Assembly (NCBI RefSeq): GCF_009720655.1
Contig: NZ_WNKS01000002.1
Span: 310,001-374,000 of the forward strand
DNA length: 64,000 nt
Direction: 5' to 3'
DNA from: Rhodoblastus acidophilus
GTDB lineage: Bacteria; Pseudomonadota; Alphaproteobacteria; Rhizobiales; Beijerinckiaceae
Shown: piece after piece, positions 53,534-61,704 of the stretch
Layout: each line of letters begins with the position of its first letter
How positions within the stretch are numbered: the first letter of the stretch is position 1
Translations under genes and position numbers: made by a program
The notes under the pieces: generated by a model
Database searches by the model: none
Told to the model about the DNA's origin: nothing
Seen by the model: only the letters and a program-made list of their open reading frames with translations

Positions 53534-54315
53534 GCGGCGGTCCACCCGCCATCCATGGAAATGTTCGCGCCGGTGATTTGCGAGGCGGCGTCCGTGGCGA
53601 GGAAAACCGCGAGCGCGGCCACCTGATCGACCGTGACGAATTGCTTGGTCGGCTGCGCCGACAGCAGCACGGTGTTGATCACCTCTTCCTTGCTGAGGTT
53701 GCGCGCCTTCATCGTGTCGGGAATCTGTTTTTCGACCAGCGGCGTCCAGACGTAGCCGGGGGAGATGCAGTTGACCGTCACGCCGAAGGTGGCGAGCTCC
53801 AGCGCCACGGTTTTCGTCAGGCCGGCGATCCCGTGTTTCGCCGAGACATAGGCGGACTTGAACGGCGAGGCCACCAGCGAATGGGCGGAAGCCGTGTTGA
53901 TGATGCGCCCCCATTTGCGCGCCTTCATACCGGGCGCGGCGGCGTGGATGGTGTGGAAGGCGGAGGACAGGTTGATGGCGATGATCTGGTCCCATTTTTC
54001 CGTGGGAAAATCTTCGACCGGCGACACGAATTGAATGCCGGCGTTGTTGACGAGAATGTCGACGGCTCCAAAAACCTTTTCCGCGTTCTGGATCATGGCG
54101 GCGATCTCCGCCGGCTTCGACATGTCGGCGCCGTCATAGGCCGCCTTGACGCCGAATTCCTTCTCGATGCCGGCCCGCTCGGCCTCGATCGCGGCGGCAT
54201 CGCCGAAACCGTTTATCATGACGTTGCAGCCTTCCCGAGCGAAGGCGCGGGCGATGGCGAGGCCAATGCCCGAAGTGGAGCCGGTAACGACGGCGGTCTT
54301 GCCTGCGAACGACAT
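53530..54315 (-). CDS. bdhA: 3-hydroxybutyrate dehydrogenase
   Basis: A 261-residue classical SDR that interconverts 3-hydroxybutyrate and acetoacetate with NAD. The cofactor motif is TGSTSGIG (11-18), the NNAG motif is NNAGIQ, and the catalytic Ser143, Tyr156 and Lys160 are present (TASAHS, YVSAK). The extended similarity to BdhA (VNCISPGYVWTPLVEKQIPD) supports the specific assignment. It is followed by a patatin gene; with the phasin at 8.1 kb the organism probably stores PHB. Confidence 0.92.
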   Translation of the reverse strand: MSFAGKTAVVTGSTSGIGLAIARAFAREGCNVMINGFGDAAAIEAERAGIEKEFGVKAAYDGADMSKPAEIAAMIQNAEKVFGAVDILVNNAGIQFVSPVEDFPTEKWDQIIAINLSSAFHTIHAAAPGMKARKWGRIINTASAHSLVASPFKSAYVSAKHGIAGLTKTVALELATFGVTVNCISPGYVWTPLVEKQIPDTMKARNLSKEEVINTVLLSAQPTKQFVTVDQVAALAVFLATDAASQITGANISMDGGWTAA

Positions 54316-54518
54316 GAGACTCTCCCTGATCCCAAAAAATTCACGCGCTCAATATAGATTGTGCGCCGCACATTTGGACCCCTGCCCTTGGACTAAGCCG
54401 CCGATGCGCGGCTTGCATGCGACCGCGCGAGCCTTCAAGGCGCTTGCGCCTTCTATTCCCTTGATTGACCAACGTCTGTTATAGAGAGGCCAATTTTCGC
54501 CCACAGGACGTCGCCGCA

Positions 54519-55817
54519 ATGACCGACCAAAACTTCCCGCCGCTTTGCGAAACCGAAATCGCCGCCGAACCGCTGCCCCGGCGCAAAAGTGTGGGCGTGC
54601 GCGTCGGCGAGGGCGCCGGCGCGGTCAGTGTCGGCGCCGGCGCGCCCATCGTCGTGCAGAGCATGACCAACACCGACACGGCGGACGTGGACTCGACCGT
54701 GCAGCAGGTCGCGGCCTTGGCCCAGGCCGGCTCCGAACTGGTGCGCATCACCGTGGACCGCGAGGAGGCGGCGGCCGCGGTGCCGCACATCCGCGAAAAG
54801 CTGGAAAAGCTGGGCGTCAATGTCCCGCTGGTCGGCGATTTCCATTACATCGGCCACAAGCTGCTCACCGAATATCCCGCCTGCGCGGAAGCCTTGGCGA
54901 AGTACCGAATCAACCCCGGCAATGTCGGTTTCAAGGAAAAGAAGGACACGCAGTTCGCTTCCATCGTCGAACTGGCGATCAAGCACGACAAGGCGGTGCG
55001 CATCGGCGCCAACTGGGGTTCGCTCGATCAGGAGATGCTCACCGAACTGATGGACGAGAATTCCAGGGCGGCGAAGCCGGTGGACGCCCGCGCGGTGATG
55101 CGCGAGGCCATGACCCGCTCGGCGCTGCTGTCGGCCGCGCGCGCGGAAGACATCGGCCTGAAGCGCGACCGCATCATTCTCTCCGCCAAAGTCTCGAACG
55201 TGCAGGACCTAGTTTCAGTTTATCGCATGGTGGCGGCGCGCTCGAACTACGCGCTGCATCTCGGGCTGACGGAAGCCGGCATGGGCTCGAAGGGCATCGT
55301 CGCCTCCTCCGCCGCGCTCGGCATCCTGTTGCAGGAAGGGATTGGCGACACGATCCGCGTCTCACTCACCCCGCAGCCCGGAGGCGACCGCACGCTGGAG
55401 GTGCAGGTGGCGCAGGAAATCCTGCAGACCATGGGTTTTCGAACCTTCGTCCCGCTGGTCGCGGCCTGCCCGGGATGCGGGCGCACCACCAGCACCGTGT
55501 TCCAGGAGCTGGCGCGCGACATCCAGGCGATGATTCGCGAGCGCATGCCGCAGTGGCGCAAAGTCTATCCGGGCGTGGAGACGCTGAACGTCGCGGTGAT
55601 GGGCTGCATCGTCAACGGCCCCGGCGAATCCAAGCACGCCGACATCGGCATTTCCCTCCCCGGCACCGGCGAAAGCCCGGCGGCGCCGATCTTCATCGAC
55701 GGCAAGAAGGTCAAGACGCTGCGGGGCGAAGGCATTGCGCGGGAGTTCGAGAAGATCGTGACGGATTACGTCGCGCAGCGTTTCGGCGGCAAGACGGCGG
55801 ACACGGCGGCGGAGTGA
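54519..55817 (+). CDS. ispG: 4-hydroxy-3-methylbut-2-en-1-yl diphosphate synthase
   Basis: Enzyme of the non-mevalonate isoprenoid pathway that needs flavodoxin and a 4Fe-4S cluster. The N-terminal barrel has [16 protein letters not shown]. The cluster cysteines lie in CPGCGRTT and [10 protein letters not shown]. It is 432 residues long, within the long alphaproteobacterial form. The ATG at 54519 is preferred to an open extension starting at 54465. The prenyl diphosphate synthase at 61.7 kb acts downstream in the same pathway. Confidence 0.95.
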   Translation: MTDQNFPPLCETEIAAEPLPRRKSVGVRVGEGAGAVSVGAGAPIVVQSMTNTDTADVDSTVQQVAALAQAGSELVRITVDREEAAAAVPHIREKLEKLGVNVPLVGDFHYIGHKLLTEYPACAEALAKYRINPGNVGFKEKKDTQFASIVELAIKHDKAVRIGANWGSLDQEMLTELMDENSRAAKPVDARAVMREAMTRSALLSAARAEDIGLKRDRIILSAKVSNVQDLVSVYRMVAARSNYALHLGLTEAGMGSKGIVASSAALGILLQEGIGDTIRVSLTPQPGGDRTLEVQVAQEILQTMGFRTFVPLVAACPGCGRTTSTVFQELARDIQAMIRERMPQWRKVYPGVETLNVAVMGCIVNGPGESKHADIGISLPGTGESPAAPIFIDGKKVKTLRGEGIAREFEKIVTDYVAQRFGGKTADTAAE

Positions 55818-55854
55818 ACCGCGGCCGCCCTCGAATTTTCCGGACGAACGGAAC

Positions 55855-55885
55855 AGGATTTCCGAACGGATCGTTCGGAAATCCT
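55855..55885. terminator. 14-bp perfect hairpin after ispG
   Basis: AGGATTTCCGAACG pairs with CGTTCGGAAATCCT around a 3-nt loop (GAT). It lies 37 bp after ispG and just before the stop of the convergent 77-residue gene, so it could end transcription from both sides. It shares its core with the hairpin at 47406. Confidence 0.65.
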
Positions 55886-55886
55886 T

Positions 55887-56120
55887 TCACTCCAACCCTT
55901 TCTGAACATCTTGCACCCACGCGGGCCGTCCGGCTTGGCGCTCGCGCCATGACCTTACGGCGAAGATCAGCTCATTGGCGGCTTGCTCCATATGCAGGAG
56001 GGCCGCCTGTTCATCGACCAAACCATTCGTCCGGAGCTCTGCAGCGGCAAAGTGCAGATCGATCTGGGCGCATTCAATCGCTTCCTTGAGGTCGTTGGTC
56101 ACAGTGTGCACCTGCATCAT
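55887..56120 (-). CDS. small protein downstream of luxI, 77 residues
   Basis: A 77-residue, probably all-helical protein beginning MMQVHTVTNDLKEAIECAQIDLHFAA and ending QDVQKGLE, with no recognised domain. It starts 59 bp after the luxI stop on the same strand and ends at a strong hairpin, so it may be cotranscribed with luxI. The two first codons are both ATG. It could be part of the quorum-sensing module or unrelated. Composition and length are consistent with a genuine gene. Confidence 0.6.
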   Translation of the reverse strand: MMQVHTVTNDLKEAIECAQIDLHFAAAELRTNGLVDEQAALLHMEQAANELIFAVRSWRERQAGRPAWVQDVQKGLE

Positions 56121-56179
56121 TCAAGCTGTGAGCGTTCGCCGCGCCGCGCAGAATGCTGCGGCGCAACGGTCGCTGTCGA

Positions 56180-56815
56180 TCAGGCCACCAGCATCAAGGC
56201 CGAATGGTCCGGCAAAATGGCCGACTGGGTTCCGCTCACGACGCGGAGCCTTTGCTCGAGTTCATCGCCGATTTCATAGATGACGGCGTAGGTGAGAACG
56301 CCGCCAATAATCTTCGGCTCTCCCAGCGGCTCGCCGGCGCAATTCGCCATCTTCAGCATCCGATGCATGACCGCGTCGTAAACGGTCACGATATGCGTCA
56401 GACCCACCTCCCTGCCGATCTCGTTCATCGCCAGGCCGAGTTCCGCGGTCGCTTGGCCCATGCGCGCGAAATCCCGTCGACGGTCGCCTGTCGTCGGAAT
56501 GGTGAAGCGGCTCGATTCCCAGATCAGGGGGCTCTCAATGCGTTTGCCGTCGGGGAGCAGTTCGGGGAACGTGTCGTTGAGCATGTTCAATCCCGTCGTC
56601 GGCAGGAGACGCAGGGCGCCGCGGATGTTGTTTTCTTCATCCACCGACAACACGTAAAGCGGATGCAAAGCATCATAATGATCGATCTCCCAGTCTCCGG
56701 AGACGTTTACCTTCCATCCAAGCTGGTCATGAAATATCTCTTTCCGCAACTTGTGCATTTGATCGATGAGATTTGGATGCTTTGATTTGTTTTCTCCGCT
56801 AATCAACACAATCAT
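56180..56815 (-). CDS. LuxI family acyl-homoserine-lactone synthase
   Basis: A 211-residue autoinducer synthase that makes an N-acyl-homoserine lactone from S-adenosylmethionine and an acyl donor. The invariant residues fall at the family positions: R24, F28, W34, D45, D48, R69, E100 and R103. This also fixes the start at the ATG 56815. The acyl specificity cannot be read from sequence. A LuxR gene lies upstream on the same strand, and a lux-box-like palindrome lies 60 bp before the start. Codon use is less GC-rich than that of its neighbours in the first half. Confidence 0.95.
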   Translation of the reverse strand: MIVLISGENKSKHPNLIDQMHKLRKEIFHDQLGWKVNVSGDWEIDHYDALHPLYVLSVDEENNIRGALRLLPTTGLNMLNDTFPELLPDGKRIESPLIWESSRFTIPTTGDRRRDFARMGQATAELGLAMNEIGREVGLTHIVTVYDAVMHRMLKMANCAGEPLGEPKIIGGVLTYAVIYEIGDELEQRLRVVSGTQSAILPDHSALMLVA

Positions 56816-56874
56816 GGCGACCTCCACGTTCAAGATTACGTTGCCATATTTAAGCAGGCGACGAAAATATTTGC

Positions 56875-56894
56875 ACCTGTTATAAATATCAGGT
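56875..56894 (-). promoter_or_regulatory. lux-box-like palindrome upstream of luxI
   Basis: ACCTGTTATAAATATCAGGT is a 20-bp dyad with 8 of 10 half-site matches. The outer ACCTG/CAGGT arms are the same as in the Vibrio fischeri lux box. It is centred about 70 bp before the luxI ATG, as expected for an operator overlapping a LuxR-activated promoter. This is the strongest candidate target of the adjacent LuxR. Confidence 0.75.
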
Positions 56895-56955
56895 CGCTCC
56901 ACCGCGCGGTTGCGCGTCGCGATCGCCGCGACGAAACGCGCCGTGCGACGACGCT

Positions 56956-56975
56956 CGAGCTTGCGCGCAAGCTCG
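56956..56975. promoter_or_regulatory. perfect 20-bp palindrome between luxR and luxI
   Basis: CGAGCTTGCGCGCAAGCTCG reads the same on both strands. It lies between the end of luxR and the lux-box-like site, 141 bp before luxI. It could be a second operator or an RNA hairpin at the end of luxR; no T-run follows on either strand. Confidence 0.4.
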
Positions 56976-57041
56976 GTCCGCGCGGAAGCCTGGAACGGTT
57001 CCGAACGAAGTGTTGGCGGGTTTTTTCAGAAATGGCGCTTA

Positions 57042-57089
57042 GCGCATTTTCGAGCGAAGTGGATGCCGGTTCGCGTGAGGAAAATGCGT
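57042..57089 (-). repeat. 44-bp dispersed hairpin repeat, inverted copy
   Basis: GCGCATTTTCGAGCGAAG at the left and GTGAGGAAAATGCGT at the right, with TGGATGCCGGTTCGC between: the reverse complement of the copies at 5.2, 8.6 and 40.2 kb. It lies 13 bp after the luxR stop. Confidence 0.85.
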
Positions 57090-57101
57090 CAAAACAAGAA
57101 T

Positions 57102-57857
57102 CTAGCGCTTGATCAGGCTCGGAGGCTCAACGGCCAGATTGATCAGGCCGAGCGTCAGGGCCTTGGCCACCGCCTGGATGACATTGGCGGCGCCCAGACG
57201 ACCACGCGCCGATTCTATGTGAAACCGGACCGTGCTTTTCGAAATGCCCAAGATGTCGGCGACGTCCTGGTCCGATTTTCCGAGGGCCTTGAACCTCAGG
57301 CAGGACGCCTCCCTGTGGCTCAAGGAGATGTTATGTTCCGGAGTCAGGACATCGTCGATGACAGAAGAGTGAAACTGCCACGACAGCAGCATGAGTTCGC
57401 GCATCATCGCGCGCTTCTCCGCCTTCCAGTCGTGCTCACTCATGTCCGAAGTCACCGTGAACAAGGCAAACTCTGAATTGCGGCCACGTATGGGAATCGA
57501 CAGCCCTCGCGCTCCCACATCCAATTCCTGCGCTTCGCCGAAAAACTGCCTCACCACCGGATTGGAGCGATCGATATCATCCCAGTCGATCGGCAGAATG
57601 CCGGAAAGGCCAGCCCTGAGGATCGGATCGACATCCGCATAGTTCTTTTGCGCGTAACGTTTCTTCCAATCGTCCAGATAGGTCATGGCCATCAGAGGAC
57701 GGTCGTTGGTGAGGGCGGTGGGAAGATTGAGGACCAGATAAGCGACGTGCTTGATTCCATGCGACGTTAGGCTGGCTGCGATGCCCTCTATCGAGTTCGG
57801 CAACCTATGCGCCAGCTCCAGTCCGCCCAGGACATCAAAGACACTCTCCTCCGACAC
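57102..57857 (-). CDS. LuxR family quorum-sensing regulator
   Basis: A 251-residue regulator with an N-terminal autoinducer-binding domain and a C-terminal LuxR helix-turn-helix. The ligand-pocket residues match TraR at a constant offset of seven: W64, Y68, D77 and W92. The conserved glycine is in VGARGLSIPI. The DNA-binding domain has LSHREASCLRFKALGKSDQDVADILGIS and a recognition helix STVRFHIESARGRL. It is upstream of luxI on the same strand. The gene is divergent from the MFS transporter. Confidence 0.95.
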   Translation of the reverse strand: MSEESVFDVLGGLELAHRLPNSIEGIAASLTSHGIKHVAYLVLNLPTALTNDRPLMAMTYLDDWKKRYAQKNYADVDPILRAGLSGILPIDWDDIDRSNPVVRQFFGEAQELDVGARGLSIPIRGRNSEFALFTVTSDMSEHDWKAEKRAMMRELMLLSWQFHSSVIDDVLTPEHNISLSHREASCLRFKALGKSDQDVADILGISKSTVRFHIESARGRLGAANVIQAVAKALTLGLINLAVEPPSLIKR

Positions 57858-58164
57858 GCCGCTCTCCCGTCACGCTCTCGCCTCCAAATAAAACGATATC
57901 AAAAGCTTTGCTCGCAACTTCGGGGCAGCTCGCGCCGCGCTGACGCCACGGCCTGCATTCAAGCAAGAATGCGCAACTCTTTTACAACCCCCAACGAATT
58001 CATGAATATTGCACAGGCAAGCATTCAAATCAAAATACTTGATGCATGCCTGCGTTGTCGTTGGCGCCTGTCGGGACCACTTTTTCAAACTGCGGCGGCG
58101 ATCGTTCCCATCTTTGCAACGATTCCAGTGGCATCCTATCGTTCTTTTCTCATGAAAGAATTCC
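57858..58164. other. noncoding spacer between luxR and MFS gene, with inverted repeat
   Basis: About 307 bp without a plausible gene, less GC-rich than its surroundings. It contains CAGGCAAGCAT (58014-58024) and ATGCATGCCTG (58042-58052), inverted with 10 of 11 matches around a 17-nt loop. It must hold the promoters of luxR (minus) and of the MFS gene (plus). The inverted repeat could be an operator for either. No lux-box-like 20-mer was found here. Confidence 0.6.
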
Positions 58165-59406
58165 GTGGGGTCAATGGGTTTCAGCGTCCTCGACAACTCC
58201 GATCGTTCCGCCGACTCCAAGGTCGTGCTCTGCCTGTGCGCGGCGGAGGTCTTGACCATGGTCGGCGTGTTCGCCTTTCCCGCCCTGCTGACGGATTTTA
58301 CCGCCGAGTGGCGGTTGACCAATACGCAAGCCGGCTGGATTTCCGGCGCCATCTTCGCCGGCTATGCGCTGGCCGTGACTGTGCTCACAAGTCTGACCGA
58401 CCGGATCGACGCCAAGCGCGTCTATCTGTTCGGCGCGACCTGCGCCGCCGTGTCGATGCTCGGCTTCGCGCTCACGGCCGAAGGGTTCTGGAGCGCCTTG
58501 TTATGGCGGCTGCTCAGTGGCGTCGGCCTGGCGGGCACATACATGCCCGGACTCAAGGCGCTGGTGGATCGGATCTCGCCGGCGCGGCAACCGCGCTGGA
58601 TCAGCTACTACACCGCAAGTTTTTCGCTGGGCACATCCGGCTCCTTTCTGGCGACGGGCGCCATGGCCGAGGTTTTTGGCTGGCGCGCGGCTTTTTTCGC
58701 GGCCGCCCTCGCGGCCGGCGCCGCCGTCGCCCTCGTCGCCTTGCTCCTGCCGGCGGTCCGCAAGGCGCCACAGGCCAGAGCCGAAACATTCGACATCTCC
58801 GCCGTGCTCGGCAACCGGGCGGCCATGGGCTATGTGCTCGGCTATGCGGCGCATGTCTGGGAATTGTTCGGCGCGCGCTCGTGGATGGTGGCCTTTCTCG
58901 GCTTCGTCCTGCTGCAACATCCCGAGGCCGCCGGCCCCGCGCCGACCACCGTCGCGACGCTCGGCACGCTGATCGCCATGGCCTCGAGCGTCTGGGGCGC
59001 CGATCTGGCGGTGCGTTTCGAGCGCCGCCGGCTCTGCGCCTTCGCCATGCTGGCGTCCGGCGCGCTCGCGGCGGTGATCGGTTTCTGCGCCGGCCTGCCC
59101 TATCCCGCCGTCGCCGCGCTGATGCTGGCCTACAATTTCTTCATTCAACTGGATTCGGCCGCCCTGACCACCGGCGCGGTGCTCGCCGCCCACCCGCAGC
59201 GGCGCGGCGCGACAATGGCGGTGCATTCGCTGCTGGGCTTCAGCGCCGGTTTTTGTGGTCCCATCGCGTTCGGCGGCATCCTCGACGCGGCGGGCGGCGC
59301 CAGCAGCGGCTTCGCCTGGGGACTGGCCTTCGCCTCCTTGGGCGCCGTGGTCGCGCTGGGCCCCCTGGCTTTGCGCTTTTCACGTGACCCAACGTCTTCA
59401 ATTTGA
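58165..59406 (+). CDS. MFS transporter
   Basis: A 413-residue major facilitator with about 12 membrane segments. The first-half signature is TSLTDRIDAKRVYLFGA (the DR..(D/G)RR-type loop between segments 2 and 3), followed by RLLSGVGLAGTYMPGLKALVDRI, a typical segment 4-5 region. A GTG at 58165 and an ATG at 58174 are both usable starts. The substrate is unknown. It is divergent from luxR, so the two may share regulation. The next gene in the same direction starts 62 bp after its stop. Confidence 0.9.
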   Translation: MGSMGFSVLDNSDRSADSKVVLCLCAAEVLTMVGVFAFPALLTDFTAEWRLTNTQAGWISGAIFAGYALAVTVLTSLTDRIDAKRVYLFGATCAAVSMLGFALTAEGFWSALLWRLLSGVGLAGTYMPGLKALVDRISPARQPRWISYYTASFSLGTSGSFLATGAMAEVFGWRAAFFAAALAAGAAVALVALLLPAVRKAPQARAETFDISAVLGNRAAMGYVLGYAAHVWELFGARSWMVAFLGFVLLQHPEAAGPAPTTVATLGTLIAMASSVWGADLAVRFERRRLCAFAMLASGALAAVIGFCAGLPYPAVAALMLAYNFFIQLDSAALTTGAVLAAHPQRRGATMAVHSLLGFSAGFCGPIAFGGILDAAGGASSGFAWGLAFASLGAVVALGPLALRFSRDPTSSI

Positions 59407-59468
59407 GCCTTTCTTAAGCATAATCGCCGACAATCCCGCGCTCCGCCCAATAACCGGGATGAACGCTC

Positions 59469-61001
59469 ATGGCCTCGATCGCCGCCGCCACTGTTTCGTC
59501 AGCCGCGCCTGTGCGAACGCGCGCCGGCGCGCTGGTCTCGCTGGCGATCGTGGCGCTCGCCGCGGTCATCCAGGGCATGGGCGAACAGATCTGCGACAAT
59601 TCCTGGCTGATCCTGTTCGCCGAACGTGTCTATGAAGGCGCGACGCCTTACGTCGACATCACCGATCCGAACCTGCCCGCGACCTGGCTTGTCTACATGC
59701 CCGCGGTCATTTTGCAGAAGTGGACCGGCCTACGCGCGGAAAGTTTTGTCTTCGTCGAAATCCTGGCTCTGACTTTCGCCACCGGGGCCTTCGCGCTGCG
59801 CATCCTCCGCGCCGCCCGTCTCGACGCCGACGTCGACGTGGCCGCCATCCGAAATTTTGCGCTGTTCGCCAGCCTGATCGTCTGGGGCGCCAATTTCGGA
59901 CAGCGCGAACATTTCACCGTGCTGCTCATGCTGCCGTTTCTTGCCTTGTGCGCCGCCCGGGCCTCCGGCGCCGCCATCGGAACGGGCGTCGCCGTTGTCG
60001 CGGGCCTCCTCGCCGCCGCAGCAGTGTGCATCAAGCCCTTTTACGCTTTGCCGCTGGCGTTGCCCGTCGTCGCGGCCATGATTGTCCGCCGCTCGGCGCG
60101 CCCCGCCCTGGGGCCGGAAATTTTTGGCGCGGCCCTGGCGACAGCCGTCGGTTACGCGGCGACCTACAAGCTGACGCCAGCCTATTTCACCCTTGAAATG
60201 CCGCAACTCACCGCCGTCTATCTCGCGGGGCGCTATCCGCTCCTGGAGATCCTGACGCGCCCGATGGTCCCCTATCTGCTGGTCACGCTCGGCCTGCTCG
60301 CCCACTTCATCCGGCGCAACCGCGATCCGCGCGTCCTCATGCTCACGGCAAGCGCCGCTGGCTTCCTCGCCACCTTCATCATCCAGGGCAAGATGTCATA
60401 CAATCACGCCCTGCCCGCCATCCACCTCGTCGTTGTCGCCTTCGGCGTCGAATACGCCCGGCGCCGGGTGCAAAATCCCGACGCCGCCGCCCTCTTCCTG
60501 CGTCGCCTCGCGACACCGGTCATCGCGCTCGCGCCCATGTTCGGCCTGATCCACCTCAACCTGTTGCGGATGACGCCACATGCCGGCGTGCGAGAAGCCG
60601 TCGAGCGCCTCGCGCCCGCACATCCTTCGATCGGCGGCATCGTCGAATCCTTCTCCATCGCCTTTCCGATGGTCCGTCAGGTCAACGGCCGCTGGGTCGG
60701 GCGCGCCAGCGCCATCTGGGGAACCGATGTCGGCCTCTATCTGCTCACGCTTGCCTCCACCACGCCGGAACACAGGCGCCGGATCGAGGATGTTATCCAC
60801 AGCCAGCGCGCCTGGCTCGCCGAGGATCTTTCGCAAGGCAAGCCGGACGTGATCCTGGTGGAAGACGCCAACGTGCGCCGGCGCGAACTCGCCACCAGCG
60901 AACTCGCCCGCGCGCTGGACGGCTACAGCCACGCAACCGATGTCGAAGATGTGGAAATTTGGCTGCGGGACGACCTTCTGGCGCAAGGCTCGAAGTCTTG
61001 A
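59469..61001 (+). CDS. polytopic membrane protein, GT-C glycosyltransferase-like
   Basis: A 510-residue integral membrane protein with about ten membrane segments. The first periplasmic loop has DNSWLILFAERVYEGATPYVDITDPNLPATW, the location and sequence type of the catalytic Asp in GT-C glycosyltransferases using lipid-linked sugars. A soluble C-terminal part follows (IEDVIHSQRAWLAEDLSQGKPDVILVED). No ArnT/PMT family can be assigned with certainty. It lies downstream of the MFS gene on the same strand and is convergent with the DUF1345 gene. Confidence 0.75.
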   Translation: MASIAAATVSSAAPVRTRAGALVSLAIVALAAVIQGMGEQICDNSWLILFAERVYEGATPYVDITDPNLPATWLVYMPAVILQKWTGLRAESFVFVEILALTFATGAFALRILRAARLDADVDVAAIRNFALFASLIVWGANFGQREHFTVLLMLPFLALCAARASGAAIGTGVAVVAGLLAAAAVCIKPFYALPLALPVVAAMIVRRSARPALGPEIFGAALATAVGYAATYKLTPAYFTLEMPQLTAVYLAGRYPLLEILTRPMVPYLLVTLGLLAHFIRRNRDPRVLMLTASAAGFLATFIIQGKMSYNHALPAIHLVVVAFGVEYARRRVQNPDAAALFLRRLATPVIALAPMFGLIHLNLLRMTPHAGVREAVERLAPAHPSIGGIVESFSIAFPMVRQVNGRWVGRASAIWGTDVGLYLLTLASTTPEHRRRIEDVIHSQRAWLAEDLSQGKPDVILVEDANVRRRELATSELARALDGYSHATDVEDVEIWLRDDLLAQGSKS

Positions 61002-61008
61002 GCGCTCT

Positions 61009-61704
61009 TTAGCCACCCACGAAACCCGCGCCGATGTTGATCGTCATCGCCAGCACGGCGTTGTTGTAGAAGAAGGCCAGAATGCAATGCGCCGTCGCCA
61101 GGCGGCGCAACGGGCGTCCCGTGATGTTGACGTCGGCGGTGGCGCAAGCGACGCCAATCACATAGGAAAAATACAGAAAGTCGGGATAGTCCGGCCGGTC
61201 TTCGCCCGGAAATTGGATGCCGCCGCTCCATTTGCCCGGCCCTTCCTCCCGCGCCGTGCGATAGAATTCATGGGCGTAATGCAGCGCGAAGGCGAGATGC
61301 ACCAGCAGCCAAGAGCCGACGATTGTCGATATGGCCAGAGCGATGTGAAGGGTCTTGGCGTCGATCGGAGCGCCCTTGATCGCAAGAAGATGGGCGAAGA
61401 TGGCGCCGTAGGAACAGGCGGCGGCGAGCGCCGTGAGAATCAGCACGACATTGCGGCCATCGTCCTGCAACGCGGCGCGACGGTGGATGTCCTTGTGCTC
61501 CGAGCGGACGATCATCACCGCCGCGGCGATGAGATAGGTCCAACAGCCGACGTTCCAGCCGATCAGGCCTCGCGTCGCCGCCCACCAGTGGCCGGGGAGC
61601 AGCACGCCGACAGCCACGCCGAGCGCCACGGAAAACAGCAGGCGCGGGCGCGCTCTCGCCACGCGCAGAATTTTGGGAAAACGGCGGGCGGGCGCCGCCG
61701 TCAC
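61009..61704 (-). CDS. DUF1345 membrane protein
   Basis: A 231-residue inner-membrane protein of the DUF1345 family with about six hydrophobic segments. Recognisable parts are RPRLLFSVALGVAVGVLLP near the start and YPDFLYFSYVIGVACATADVNITGRPLRR towards the end. Function is unknown. The start overlaps the prenyl synthase stop by 4 bp, so the two are translationally coupled. Confidence 0.88.
   Translation of the reverse strand: MTAAPARRFPKILRVARARPRLLFSVALGVAVGVLLPGHWWAATRGLIGWNVGCWTYLIAAAVMIVRSEHKDIHRRAALQDDGRNVVLILTALAAACSYGAIFAHLLAIKGAPIDAKTLHIALAISTIVGSWLLVHLAFALHYAHEFYRTAREEGPGKWSGGIQFPGEDRPDYPDFLYFSYVIGVACATADVNITGRPLRRLATAHCILAFFYNNAVLAMTINIGAGFVGG

Noticed and set aside
57102-59406. 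The luxR-MFS region as a horizontally acquired island
   Set aside because: The noncoding spacer and part of luxI are less GC-rich, but there is no integrase, tRNA boundary or direct repeat, and the surrounding genes are ordinary chromosomal genes.
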